A stretch of DNA of 17,713 bases, from assembly GCA_964556705.1 (NCBI GenBank), contig CAZKXX010000082.1, positions 1-17,713 of the forward strand, in the 5' to 3' direction. Positions 1 to 7,528 of the stretch are shown here, one piece after another. Within the stretch, counting starts at the first letter, position 1, and each line of letters opens with the position of its first letter. Source of the DNA: CAZKXX01 sp964556705. Its GTDB lineage: Bacteria; Acidobacteriota; Terriglobia; UBA7540. The translations under genes and the position numbers were made by a program. The notes beneath the pieces were generated by a model, which saw nothing but the letters and a program-made list of their open reading frames with translations, was not told where the DNA came from and did no database searches.

Positions 1-698
1 ATCACGTTCTTCACGTGCGGCGTCATGCAGCGCGGCCCCGGCCCGTCGCCCGCGAACGTGCCGTCCATCACCGCGAAGATGCCGGGATGGATTTCCTTCT
101 GAATCGCTAGCAGGTCCACGAGCGTCTCGTGAATCACCGAATGCGTCCAATGGCGTTTTTCGAAGAGCAGGCCGCCGAAGGCGTTCTTCATCGCCCCCGT
201 GATGCGCGTGAAGACGTGCGTCTTCATCGTGGGCAGGTGGATGATGTTCGAGCCGATGAGGCGCTTGGGAATGCGGATGCCGTCGGGATAAATCTCGTCG
301 AGCACCAGCATCTTCGCTTTCGGCTCGTAGCGCACCCAAGGTTCGCTCTTATCGTAAAGGTGGATGTTGCGCAGGCCGTGCTTGTCCACCACAACCTGCT
401 TGTGCTTGTTCGCCACCTCGCCGCGGCGCGCGCTGACCACCACCGTGCGGTTGTGGCAGCCGTAGATCTTTTCCTTTTCGTAGCCGTCCGCAAGGAGCGC
501 GGAAATCACGCCGTCGAGCTGCCACGGCGTGCTCGAGCAGGCGGGATAGAAGAAATGCCAGGAGATGTTGATCTTCAGCGCGATTTCCGGCCCGCGGGGA
601 AGATACTCCGTGTAATCCGCCAGGCGCATCAGGCGCCGGTAGTCTTCGACCACCGTCGCCGGACTGGTTTTCAGAACCGCAACTTTCGACCGTGCCAT
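1..698 (-). CDS. DUF362 domain-containing protein (C-terminus cut by window)
   Basis: Translation of the minus strand from the ATG at 696-698 is open for about 232 codons to the window edge, so only the N-terminal part is present. Family hallmarks are visible: an M-K-T-H-V-F-T-x-I-T-G-A-M-K-N-A-F-G-G block about two thirds along, and a D-G-T-F-A-G-D-G-P-G-P-R block near the visible end. DUF362 proteins are often iron-sulfur-associated and poorly characterised; the biochemical role is unknown and a ferredoxin-like cluster domain, if any, would lie outside the window. There is no signal peptide or membrane segment in the visible part. A purine-rich AGAGGG lies about 10 nt before the ATG. The prenyltransferase gene upstream ends at 716, leaving a 17-nt gap, so the two are probably one transcript. 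Confidence 0.85.
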   Translation of the reverse strand, partial: MARSKVAVLKTSPATVVEDYRRLMRLADYTEYLPRGPEIALKINISWHFFYPACSSTPWQLDGVISALLADGYEKEKIYGCHNRTVVVSARRGEVANKHKQVVVDKHGLRNIHLYDKSEPWVRYEPKAKMLVLDEIYPDGIRIPKRLIGSNIIHLPTMKTHVFTRITGAMKNAFGGLLFEKRHWTHSVIHETLVDLLAIQKEIHPGIFAVMDGTFAGDGPGPRCMTPHVKNV

Positions 699-715
699 CT
701 TCGATAGACCCTCTT

Positions 716-1660
716 TCAAGAGTATATGATGACCATCACCGCCGCCGCCCACAAAATCACCACGGCGAGGAGAACGCGGTCCGTCAGCAGCAGCCGCGTG
801 GGGTTTCCGCCCTGGCCGGCCTGGTGGACCAGATAAAGGTAACGGAAAATGCCGAACAGGACGAAGGGAATCGTCAGCTCCAGCCGTTTGCCCGGAAACT
901 TCTCCGCCACGTCCGCCGAAAGCGTGTAGAGCGCGTAAGTCATGAGCGTCGAGGCCGTGACGATGCCGATTAACTGGTCGAGAAAGTAGGGGCTGTAGCG
1001 CGCGAGGTGGGAACGGTGCTGCGAGGCGTTCTCGCCGAGCAGGACCAGTTCGTGGCGGCGCTTGGTGAGCGCCAGGAAAAGCGCCAGCAGCGTGGTGCAG
1101 GCGATGAGCCACGCGGAAACTTCGACGTGAATCACCACGGCGCCCGCGAGCACGCGCAGGACGAAGCCCGCCGCGATGACGAACACGTCCACCAGCATCA
1201 GGTGCTTCAAAAACCTCGAGTAAAGCACGCCCAGCGCGCCGTAGGCGAGCACTACGAAGAAGAAATCGCGGTCGAGCCACCAGGCGCCCGCGAGCGCCAC
1301 GGCGGCCAGCACGAACCCGAGCGCCCCGGCGAGGCGGGCATCGAACCGGCCGGAGGCAATCGGGCGAAGGCGCTTGGTGGGGTGCCGGCGGTCTTCCTCC
1401 ACGTCGAGGATGTCGTTGACGAGATAAGAGGCGCTGGAGATGAGGCAGAAGATGCCCGCGGCCAGCGCGACGGTCGCCGTCAATCTCCAGTCGAAGATGT
1501 GGCGCGAAAAGATGAGCGCCGCAAAAACAAAGCCGTTCTTCACCCACTGCGCGGGGCGCAGCGCTTCGACGAACGCGGCCGCCGAAAAACCTCCGGCATC
1601 AGCCGTCGTCTCTGCGGGAGCGGGATCAGCGGGTGTGCCGGGAGGAGCCATTTTGCTCAT
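716..1660 (-). CDS. UbiA-family prenyltransferase, decaprenyl-phosphate phosphoribosyltransferase-like
   Basis: A 314-residue integral membrane protein of the UbiA superfamily. After a Pro/Ala-rich hydrophilic N-terminus come L-R-P-A-Q-W-V-K-N (residues 34-42), the first Asp-rich motif N-D-I-L-D-V-E-E-D (82-90) followed by H-P-T-K-R-L-R-P-I-A-S-G, and a Y-S-R-F-L-K-H-L block with a second Asp-containing helix (about 147-160). Further hydrophobic helices run to the C-terminus. The W-V-K-N and R-P-I-A-S-G blocks and the L-T-K-R-R-H-E-L loop fit the subgroup related to mycobacterial decaprenylphosphoryl-5-phosphoribose synthase, which joins phosphoribose to a polyprenyl phosphate for arabinan or related wall glycans. 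The exact donor and acceptor here are inferred. Start is the ATG at 1660; a second ATG three codons later is equally possible, and neither has a strong ribosome site. Probably co-transcribed with the DUF362 gene. Confidence 0.85.
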   Translation of the reverse strand: MSKMAPPGTPADPAPAETTADAGGFSAAAFVEALRPAQWVKNGFVFAALIFSRHIFDWRLTATVALAAGIFCLISSASYLVNDILDVEEDRRHPTKRLRPIASGRFDARLAGALGFVLAAVALAGAWWLDRDFFFVVLAYGALGVLYSRFLKHLMLVDVFVIAAGFVLRVLAGAVVIHVEVSAWLIACTTLLALFLALTKRRHELVLLGENASQHRSHLARYSPYFLDQLIGIVTASTLMTYALYTLSADVAEKFPGKRLELTIPFVLFGIFRYLYLVHQAGQGGNPTRLLLTDRVLLAVVILWAAAVMVIIYS

Positions 1661-1706
1661 TCGCTGGGCCTAGAGTAATTCATACGAGTTTCGATCGTCA
1701 CCAGAA

Positions 1707-1734
1707 AACGATGAACGATGAACGCGGAACGATG
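1707..1734 (+). repeat. Left heptad array, four units of AACGNNG
   Basis: Four contiguous 7-bp units: AACGATG twice, AACGCGG, AACGATG, followed by AAT. It lies in the gap between the prenyltransferase start and the four-helix-bundle gene. Confidence 0.85.
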
Positions 1735-1867
1735 AATCTATATGCCGCCCTTCACAAGGCTCGCCGTTCACCCTCGATCCAGTTTCTTCGTGGGCATCGG
1801 TGTGTCAGAGCGCACGACTTACGGCCCTGCTGCCTTAATTTTCAAAACCGCCTCGGCTTCACTGATT

Positions 1868-1881
1868 AACGATGAACCCGG
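1868..1881 (+). repeat. Heptad doublet AACGATG, AACCCGG
   Basis: Two 7-bp units in the same orientation and register type as the left array, downstream of the four-helix-bundle gene. The rest of the gap from 1738 to 1912 holds no gene that I can support. Confidence 0.6.
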
Positions 1882-1912
1882 AGACGCCGGCATTGGGGCC
1901 ACGATCTGTTTC

Positions 1913-2329
1913 TCAGGCGGATCTCTTCGCAGTTTTCACTGAGGCCACGAAGATGGCCGTCAACTCCTCGGCCTCTTTCAATAGGCCTCGCAGGAACGAT
2001 GCTTGGACTATTTCAGCTTCTTGCAGAAGCTCGAGCCAATAGATGGTTTCTTCCAGTTCCTGCAAACCCGTCTCGATCTTGCTGATGAACTCAGCCGTCG
2101 AACGTGCTCGCTTGGCTTCGCGGTACTGCGCCCCGACCGAAGTTCCGCTCCGCAGCATCTGCCTTCCCAGGACTTGCGCCTCGGTCGCTTTCGGCAATGC
2201 GGAATAAAGACGAACGACTCGCAGCGCAAAGGCCTTCGTGCGAGACTTCAAGTCGCGCGGAGAAGCTGATTCGTTGAAGCTCGAATTCGGAATTCGACCC
2301 GGCTTGCCGCTTCGGTGTCTTTCATTCAT
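1913..2329 (-). CDS. Four helix bundle protein (S23 / 23S rRNA intervening-sequence protein family)
   Basis: A 138-residue protein with the family pattern: D-L-K-S-R-T-K-A-F-A-L-R-V-V-R-L-Y-S-A-L-P, then L-G-R-Q-M-L-R-S-G-T-S-V-G-A-Q-Y, R-E-A-K-R-A-R-S-T-A-E-F-I-S-K-I and a long final helix L-L-K-E-A-E-E-L-T-A-I-F-V-A-S. Family members are about 115-130 residues and form pentameric helical bundles; they were first found in intervening sequences of 23S rRNA and are widespread as stand-alone genes of unknown role. The ATG lies in the last unit of the flanking heptad array, and the first ~25 residues (R-I-P-N-S-S-F and around) look like translated repeat sequence rather than conserved protein. 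No other ATG precedes the conserved part, though a TTG at the D-L-K codons is possible. No good ribosome site is visible. Confidence 0.85.
   Translation of the reverse strand: MNERHRSGKPGRIPNSSFNESASPRDLKSRTKAFALRVVRLYSALPKATEAQVLGRQMLRSGTSVGAQYREAKRARSTAEFISKIETGLQELEETIYWLELLQEAEIVQASFLRGLLKEAEELTAIFVASVKTAKRSA
2283..2296 (+). repeat. Heptad doublet GAATTCG x2
   Basis: Two perfect 7-bp units inside the 5' part of the four-helix-bundle reading frame. Same period as the flanking arrays but a different unit sequence. Confidence 0.6.
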
Positions 2330-2354
2330 CGTTCATCGTTCCGCGTTCCTCGTT
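2327..2354 (-). repeat. Right heptad array, four units of AACGNNG
   Basis: Read on the minus strand: AACGAGG, AACGCGG, AACGATG, AACGATG. It overlaps the last base of the acyl-CoA ligase gene at one end and supplies the ATG of the four-helix-bundle gene at the other. Confidence 0.85.
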
Positions 2355-3946
2355 CAGTTGACCTTCCGCTCCCGTCCCGCCCAGTATTTTTCGCGCAGGA
2401 CTTTCTTCAGAACTTTTCCCGTTCCTCCCTTGGGGAGCGAGTCCGCGAACTCAACGGACTTCGGAACCTTGAATCCAGCCAGATGCTTGCGGCAGTGGGC
2501 GAGCAATTCCGCCTCGCTGAGGGATTGTCCGGCGCGCAGCGCCACGAGCGCTTTGGGGACTTCGCCCCACTGGTCATCGGGGACGGCGATGACGGCGCAC
2601 TCCAGCACCGCCGGGTGCTCATAAATCACGCGCTCGATTTCCGCCGAGGCGATGTTCTCGCCGCCGCTCAGAATCATGTCTTTCGAGCGGTCCACGATGA
2701 GCACGTAGCCTTCCTCGTCCACCGTCGCGAGGTCGCCGGTATGAAACCATCCGTCGCGGATGACGCGCGCCGTCTCTTCGGGCTGGTTCCAGTAGCCGGC
2801 CATGACGAGATCGCTGCGCACAACCACTTCGCCGATTTCGCGCCCATCGGGCGCCACGTCGTGGCCCTCCAGGTTGACCACGCGCAACTCGACTCCCGCG
2901 ATGGGATAGCCCGCCGTCGCCTTGCGCCGCAGCCGGACCTCCACGGAGTCGCCGCTCAGGTGCTCCTTGAGGTGCGCGATGGTCAGCACCGGCGAAGTTT
3001 CCGTAAGCCCGTAGCCGCCTTTGGCCTCGCAGCCGGGCATCTTCTCCTCGATTTCGCGGATCAGCGCGGTGTTGCAGGGCGCGCCGCCCATCATGACTTC
3101 CTTGACGCTCGAGAGGTCGTGCTTCGCGAAGTCCGGATGATTGAGCAGCGCGATGAGCATCGCCGGCACGGCGTGGATGCGTGTGACGCGCTCCTGCTCG
3201 ACGAGCCCGAAGACGCTGGGCGGATCGAACTTCTTGATCATCACGCTGCGGCCGCCGGTGAGCGGCAGGGTGTGCGGCGCGCCCCAGGCGTTGACGTGAA
3301 ACAGAGGAACCGTGTAAAGGTGCACTTCGCGGTCGCCGCCGCGCAGCGCCGCGGCCGTGTAGAAGGCATGCAGGTAGAGGTTGCGGTGCGTCAGCATCAC
3401 GCCTTTGGGGTGCGCGGTGGTGCCGCTCGTGTAGAAAAGTTCGGCCACGGAGTTGTCGTCCAGATCTTCGCCGTCGAATTCGCGCGGGCGCGCTTTGGCC
3501 AGAAGGTCGTCGTAGCGCGTGGTGTCCGCCCAGACGGGAAAACCGCCGCGTAACGTGATGAAGTGCTCGATGCAGTTGAGCTTGGGGCGCATCGCCTCGA
3601 CGAGCGGCGCAAGTTCGGGATCGAAGAACAGCAGGCGCGGTGTGGCGTCGTTCAGGATGAAGGCCAGCTCTTCCGGGCTCAGGCGGATGTTGAGCGGCAG
3701 GAGAATGGCGCCGATCTGCGGAACGCCGTAGTAGGCTTCGAGCAGGCGATGGCAATTGAAACTCAGAAACGCCACGCGTTCGCCCGGGCGAACGCCCAGG
3801 CGCAGGAGCGCGCTCGAGAGGCGGTCGCAACGCTCGGCGAATTCGCTGTAGGTGAAGCGCTGTCCGCCGCAGACGACTCCAACCTTGCGTCCGAAAACGC
3901 GCGCCGCGTGCCGTTTGAAGCGGACGGGGGTAAGCGGCAGGACCAT
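2354..3946 (-). CDS. AMP-dependent acyl-CoA synthetase / fatty acid CoA ligase
   Basis: A 530-residue cytosolic member of the adenylate-forming (ANL) superfamily that would activate a carboxylic acid with ATP to an acyl-adenylate and then a CoA thioester. Motifs in order: the P-loop Y-T-S-G-T-T-A-H-P-K-G (172-182), the acyl/adenine segment G-Y-G-L-T-E-T (311-317), the ribose-binding T-G-D (403-405), the hinge region V-D-R-S-K-D-M-I-L-S-G-G-E-N (418-431), and the C-terminal catalytic Lys511 in G-G-T-G-K. All key residues are present. Length and the F-H-V-N-A-W-G segment fit medium- to long-chain acyl-CoA ligases; the chain length cannot be read from sequence. The ATG has a strong GGAGGAGG about 7 nt upstream. 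The pyrophosphatase gene lies 199 nt upstream in the same direction and would remove the PPi this reaction makes, but the gap argues for separate promoters. Confidence 0.93.
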   Translation of the reverse strand: MVLPLTPVRFKRHAARVFGRKVGVVCGGQRFTYSEFAERCDRLSSALLRLGVRPGERVAFLSFNCHRLLEAYYGVPQIGAILLPLNIRLSPEELAFILNDATPRLLFFDPELAPLVEAMRPKLNCIEHFITLRGGFPVWADTTRYDDLLAKARPREFDGEDLDDNSVAELFYTSGTTAHPKGVMLTHRNLYLHAFYTAAALRGGDREVHLYTVPLFHVNAWGAPHTLPLTGGRSVMIKKFDPPSVFGLVEQERVTRIHAVPAMLIALLNHPDFAKHDLSSVKEVMMGGAPCNTALIREIEEKMPGCEAKGGYGLTETSPVLTIAHLKEHLSGDSVEVRLRRKATAGYPIAGVELRVVNLEGHDVAPDGREIGEVVVRSDLVMAGYWNQPEETARVIRDGWFHTGDLATVDEEGYVLIVDRSKDMILSGGENIASAEIERVIYEHPAVLECAVIAVPDDQWGEVPKALVALRAGQSLSEAELLAHCRKHLAGFKVPKSVEFADSLPKGGTGKVLKKVLREKYWAGRERKVN

Positions 3947-4002
3947 CGAGGACCTCCTCCAGGCAATGCCTCACGACCCGACGTGCCACCCGACGGCGCG
4001 TC

Positions 4003-4008
4003 ATCATA
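4003..4008 (-). promoter_or_regulatory. Possible -10 element (TATGAT) for the acyl-CoA ligase gene
   Basis: On the minus strand TATGAT lies 57 nt upstream of the ligase ATG in the gap 3947-4145. The expected -35 position (CCCACG) does not match consensus, so the call rests on the -10 alone. Nothing else is recognisable in this gap. Confidence 0.3.
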
Positions 4009-4145
4009 CAACGGAACGGGAGAAACGTGGGGTGAGTTCGGCGGGTGCGCCCGGCGGGGGCAGTCTCCTTCCTTTCGAGGCGAGTCACTGGAGCGCCCAC
4101 GCGCCTCTGCTTCCCATCGCCTTCCAGCCCGCCGGCACGCGCCCT

Positions 4146-4694
<549 letters not shown>

Positions 4695-4724
4695 ATCCGC
4701 CTCCGGCGGTGGAGTTCGTCGAAC

Positions 4725-4730
4725 ATTGTA
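4725..4730 (-). promoter_or_regulatory. -10 element (TACAAT) upstream of ppa
   Basis: Minus-strand TACAAT; the start of transcription would fall near 4718, leaving a leader of about 24 nt that includes the GGAGG at 4700-4704. No convincing -35 is seen. The rest of the 233-bp gap 4695-4927 holds no gene; it contains short GCACA/TGTGTGC symmetric motifs near 4797-4811 of unknown meaning. Confidence 0.4.
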
Positions 4731-4927
4731 TGACATTCGGGCGCGGGCGGGCACCCTTCACGCAGCAGCCGCCGTTGGACAGGGAGATTGCGGCGCCGCA
4801 CAATGTGTGCAGTTCCTTCGAATTCTCCCAAGGTAGCGCACACAACGTGGTGTTTTCCGGAGCAACCGGGCGATGCCGTCAGGCCGGCAGGCGGTGGAGT
4901 ACACCGGCAACCCCGCAGATCGCTTGT

Positions 4928-6241
4928 CTACCACATCCGCTTCTGGATGCGTGGGCGGTCGGCGCGGCTCATGGCGTTGAGTTCGATGGCGGAGTGCTTC
5001 AAGCCGCGCAGCTCTTCGATGTTCTCCAGAATCTTGAGCACCGCGTCGGCGATGTCGTCGGTGTCGCGCTTCGGGCCGAGAAAGATGTGGTGCGGCAGCC
5101 AGACGGCTTCTTCGTAGGCGGCGCGTTCGGCGACGGGGCAGCGGTAAGCGGAGCGGAGGTCGAGCGGGTCACGGCCCCAGGAGAGCGCCGGAAACTGGTG
5201 GGGATCAACGGGAAAGAGCGCGCTGCGATAGACGGGCTCGTAGAACAAACCGTCGCAGGGAATTCCTTCCACCTGAAGCGCTCCGACGAATGCGGCGCGC
5301 GGAATGCCTCCGAACTGCTCGGGGAAGTATTTGAAGACGTACTGGTAAGCGTGCGTGCGCGTCTGACGAGGGTCGCGCCGGAGAAACCCCAGCCCCGGCG
5401 TGCCGCGCAGCCGGCGCTCGAAGTGGTCCATGTTCGCCTGGCGGATTTTGGCCTGTTTCGGCAGGCGTTCGAGCTGCGCTTCCAGAATCGCCGCCTGAAA
5501 TTCCGTCATCCGATAGTTGAAGCCGATCATCCGGTGCTTGAACCGGTCGGTGACGCTGGCGCGGCCGCAGTTCACGTAAGTCTGGGCGCGTTCGTGGACT
5601 TCGAGGTTGTTGGTGATGACGGCGCCGCCTTCACCCGACGTCATCAGCTTGCTGGACTGAAAGCTGAAGCATCCGGCGTCGCCCGTGGCGCCCGCACCCT
5701 TGTTGCGCCATTGGCCGCCGTGGGCGTGCGCGCAGTCTTCGATGACGGCGAGTTTGCGTTCGCCCGCCACACGCAGGATTTCGTCCAAATCGGCGAAGCG
5801 CATGGCGAGGTGGACGGGAAGGATGGCGCGCGTGCGCGGCGTCATGGCCTGTTCGAGCAGCTTCGCGTCCAGACAGTAAGTGTCCGGGTCCACGTCCACG
5901 AAAACGGGCACAGCATTCAATTGCAGGACAGGCCCGACGGTTCCTTCCCAGGTGTAGGCGGGGACGATCACTTCCTGGCCGGGTTCGAGCCCTGCGGCGC
6001 GCAGCGCAATTTCAATGGCCACGGTGCCGTTCGCGACCGCCAGGCCATGCTTCGCACCATGGGCGCGCGCGAAGCGCGTGGCGAAGCGGTCCGCGATCCT
6101 GTTGGGGAAGGGAAAGCCGCCCCAGTTGCGGCTCTTGAGCACCTGCTGGAGCGCCTTTGCTTCCTTCTGCGAGTAAACGGGCCAGGGCGCGAAGGGCTTT
6201 CGGCGGACCGGCTTGCCTCCGGTGATGGCAAGTTTGCCCAT
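4928..6241 (-). CDS. DegT/DnrJ/EryC1/StrS family PLP-dependent aminotransferase
   Basis: A fold-type I PLP enzyme of the sugar aminotransferase family, 437 residues. Visible: N-terminal G-K-L-A-I-T-G-G-K-P-V, substrate-loop F-P-F-P-N, cofactor-contact N-G-T-V-A-I, V-I-E-D-C-A-H-A-H (Asp169 for the pyridine nitrogen), and F-S-F-Q-S-S-K-L-M-T-S-G-E-G-G with Lys198 as the Schiff-base lysine. All catalytic residues are in place. Members transfer an amino group, often from Glu or Gln, to keto-sugars or keto-cyclitols. The substrate is not readable here; similarity to scyllo-inosose aminotransferases is possible but unproven. The start is the ATG at 6239-6241, with AAGGAGG 9-10 nt upstream, not the more distal ATG at 6361 inside the preceding gene. 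The TPR gene ends 19 nt upstream, so the two form an operon. Confidence 0.92.
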   Translation of the reverse strand: MGKLAITGGKPVRRKPFAPWPVYSQKEAKALQQVLKSRNWGGFPFPNRIADRFATRFARAHGAKHGLAVANGTVAIEIALRAAGLEPGQEVIVPAYTWEGTVGPVLQLNAVPVFVDVDPDTYCLDAKLLEQAMTPRTRAILPVHLAMRFADLDEILRVAGERKLAVIEDCAHAHGGQWRNKGAGATGDAGCFSFQSSKLMTSGEGGAVITNNLEVHERAQTYVNCGRASVTDRFKHRMIGFNYRMTEFQAAILEAQLERLPKQAKIRQANMDHFERRLRGTPGLGFLRRDPRQTRTHAYQYVFKYFPEQFGGIPRAAFVGALQVEGIPCDGLFYEPVYRSALFPVDPHQFPALSWGRDPLDLRSAYRCPVAERAAYEEAVWLPHHIFLGPKRDTDDIADAVLKILENIEELRGLKHSAIELNAMSRADRPRIQKRMW

Positions 6242-6260
6242 GAGGTGCGAACCTCCTTGG

Positions 6261-7223
6261 CTAAAGGTCGAAGTCGGGAATGTGGCTGCGCGTAAGTCCC
6301 ATACCCTGATGGGCGCGGCGCGAGTCCGAGGCGCGCAGCGCGTGCGCGCGGTCGAATTCACGCTGAGCTTCGTCGGCGCGGCCCGCGCGGCGCAGGGTGA
6401 TGCCCAGCCGGTAGTGCGCCTCCATGCTGTCCGGGTCGAGTCGAATCGCTTCGCGGTAGTGGCGCGCGGCGGCTTCCAGATTTCCCGCCCGCTCTTCGAG
6501 CTTCCCCTGCGCGAAGTGAGAAAGGAAACAATCAGGCCGGCCTGCGGCCAGGTTTGTGACGACTTTTTCGGCTTCGCCCAATCGATTCTGCGTCATCAGC
6601 ACTTCAGCCAGATAGAACTGCGCCAGGCGGTGTGTGGGATTGAACGCCAGCTCGACGCGGAACTGCCGCTCGGCTTCGACCAGGTCGCGCGCCGACCAGG
6701 CGACGAATCCCAGCGCGAAGCGCGCGCCGGGAGCACCCGGATCGAGCGCCAGAGCCCGAGCGAGTTCGTCGATCGTCTCCTGCTCGCGCGTGAGGGCGTC
6801 GAAGGCGCGAGCGCGCAGAATGTGAATCCGCGCGTCTTCTTTCTGCTTCGCCGATTCCGGCTCGAGCAGCCCGAGGACATCGGTCGGTCGGTTCATTTGG
6901 AGCCAGGCGCGCGCCAGCCAGCGCCGGGTTTCAGCGTCGTCGGGGCGCAGCGCGCGCGCCGCTTCCAGATGCATTGCGGCATCGGCGAATTTCTTCAGGC
7001 GATAGAGCGAACGGCCGAGCCCCAACTGGGCTTCAAAGGCGTCCTCGGCTGAGCCGAGCGCCTTGCGAAACAGCCGCACGGCCTCTTCGTAGCGCGCTTC
7101 TCGCTCCGCGGCGAGCGCGGTTTCCAGATCGTTCGCACGCGCTGCAATCGGCGCGGGCATGAAAGACAAAATAAGGGAAGCAAGGAGTGAGGCGCGGCGG
7201 ATGGAACGAAACGTCGGCAGCAA
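6261..7223 (-). CDS. Secreted tetratricopeptide-repeat protein
   Basis: A 320-residue protein with an N-terminal signal peptide (basic R-S-I-R-R, hydrophobic A-S-L-L-A-S-L-I-L-S-F, cleavage plausible after A-A-R-A near residue 30), then about seven to eight TPR units. Examples are Y-E-E-A-V-R-L-F-R-K-A-L near 45, A-A-R-H-Y-R-E-A-I-R-L-D-P near 245 and A-H-Y-R-L-G-I-T-L-R-R-A-G near 265. TPR domains are protein-binding scaffolds, so this is probably a periplasmic assembly or interaction factor; the partner is unknown. The start is a TTG at 7221-7223: it is the only start that keeps the charged N-region of the signal peptide. A strong promoter lies directly upstream and predicts transcription starting at this codon. 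The aminotransferase gene follows in the same operon. Confidence 0.85.
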   Translation of the reverse strand: MLPTFRSIRRASLLASLILSFMPAPIAARANDLETALAAEREARYEEAVRLFRKALGSAEDAFEAQLGLGRSLYRLKKFADAAMHLEAARALRPDDAETRRWLARAWLQMNRPTDVLGLLEPESAKQKEDARIHILRARAFDALTREQETIDELARALALDPGAPGARFALGFVAWSARDLVEAERQFRVELAFNPTHRLAQFYLAEVLMTQNRLGEAEKVVTNLAAGRPDCFLSHFAQGKLEERAGNLEAAARHYREAIRLDPDSMEAHYRLGITLRRAGRADEAQREFDRAHALRASDSRRAHQGMGLTRSHIPDFDL

Positions 7224-7229
7224 GCTTCC

Positions 7230-7257
7230 ATCATAGTCCCGGCGGAATCCAAGTCAA
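7230..7257 (-). promoter_or_regulatory. Sigma70-like promoter of the TPR/aminotransferase operon
   Basis: Minus strand: -35 TTGACT (7252-7257), 16-bp spacer, -10 TATGAT (7230-7235). Transcription would start about 7 nt on, at or next to the TTG start codon at 7223, which implies a leaderless mRNA. Confidence 0.65.
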
Positions 7258-7470
7258 GATGCGCGATGATCTGCCGACAAAGTGACCGCTCCGCGGCACC
7301 CGGCACGACAGTACGAGCGGCGGAAACCCCTGGCAATTCCGGCCCCGGCCAGGATGGCTGTGGAACGTCGGGCGGCGAGGCGCGGGTCGCGACGCCACAC
7401 GAGCTTCCAGCCCGTCTTTCCACTCGAACAACTGCAAGCTGGAAATCGGACTTCGGGCGCCGTCCCGCGG

Positions 7471-7499
7471 TTGCAACTCCTCCGGGCCGCTGCTATGGT
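7471..7499 (+). promoter_or_regulatory. Sigma70-like promoter of the Nramp-family gene
   Basis: -35 TTGCAA (7471-7476), 17-bp spacer, -10 TATGGT (7494-7499). The start of transcription would fall near 7506, giving a leader of about 22 nt that includes the GAGG ribosome site. Confidence 0.5.
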
Positions 7500-7528
7500 A
7501 GCCGGACTTTTTCGGGGCTGAGGTTGAA

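Larger units (their letters stand above)
1707..2354. mobile_element. Candidate cassette: four-helix-bundle gene between inverted heptad-repeat arrays
   Basis: The four-helix-bundle gene is bracketed by two arrays of four tandem heptamers in opposite orientation. Left, plus strand 1707-1734: AACGATG, AACGATG, AACGCGG, AACGATG. Right, minus strand 2354-2327: AACGAGG, AACGCGG, AACGATG, AACGATG. The arrays share a perfect 17-bp inverted match (1720-1736 against 2332-2348). Two more period-7 doublets lie inside: AACGATG, AACCCGG (1868-1881) and GAATTCG twice (2283-2296). The right array begins inside the stop codon of the acyl-CoA ligase gene and contains the ATG of the four-helix-bundle gene. No transposase and no clear target-site duplication are seen, so mobility is an inference from symmetry and from the known spread of this gene family. 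Confidence 0.45.
7224..7528. other. Divergent intergenic region between TPR operon and Nramp gene
   Basis: 305 bp with no gene that I can support. It holds the TPR promoter at its left end and the Nramp promoter at 7471-7499. The stretch 7258-7470 shows only a short TTCCAGC/GCTGGAA inverted pair and no other structure. Confidence 0.6.

Noticed and set aside
1707..2354. CRISPR array
   Set aside because: Units are 7 bp and contiguous with no spacers, so they are tandem repeats.
4778..4807. Plus-strand TTGGAC-N18-CACAAT promoter-like pair
   Set aside because: No plus-strand gene lies downstream within reach and the -10 is weak; probably chance.
4709..6295. Long plus-strand open frame (528 codons) opposite the aminotransferase gene
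   Set aside because: Translation has no family motifs and is rich in Arg, Ala, Val and Gly. It mirrors a gene with all catalytic motifs intact, so it is a GC-bias antisense shadow.
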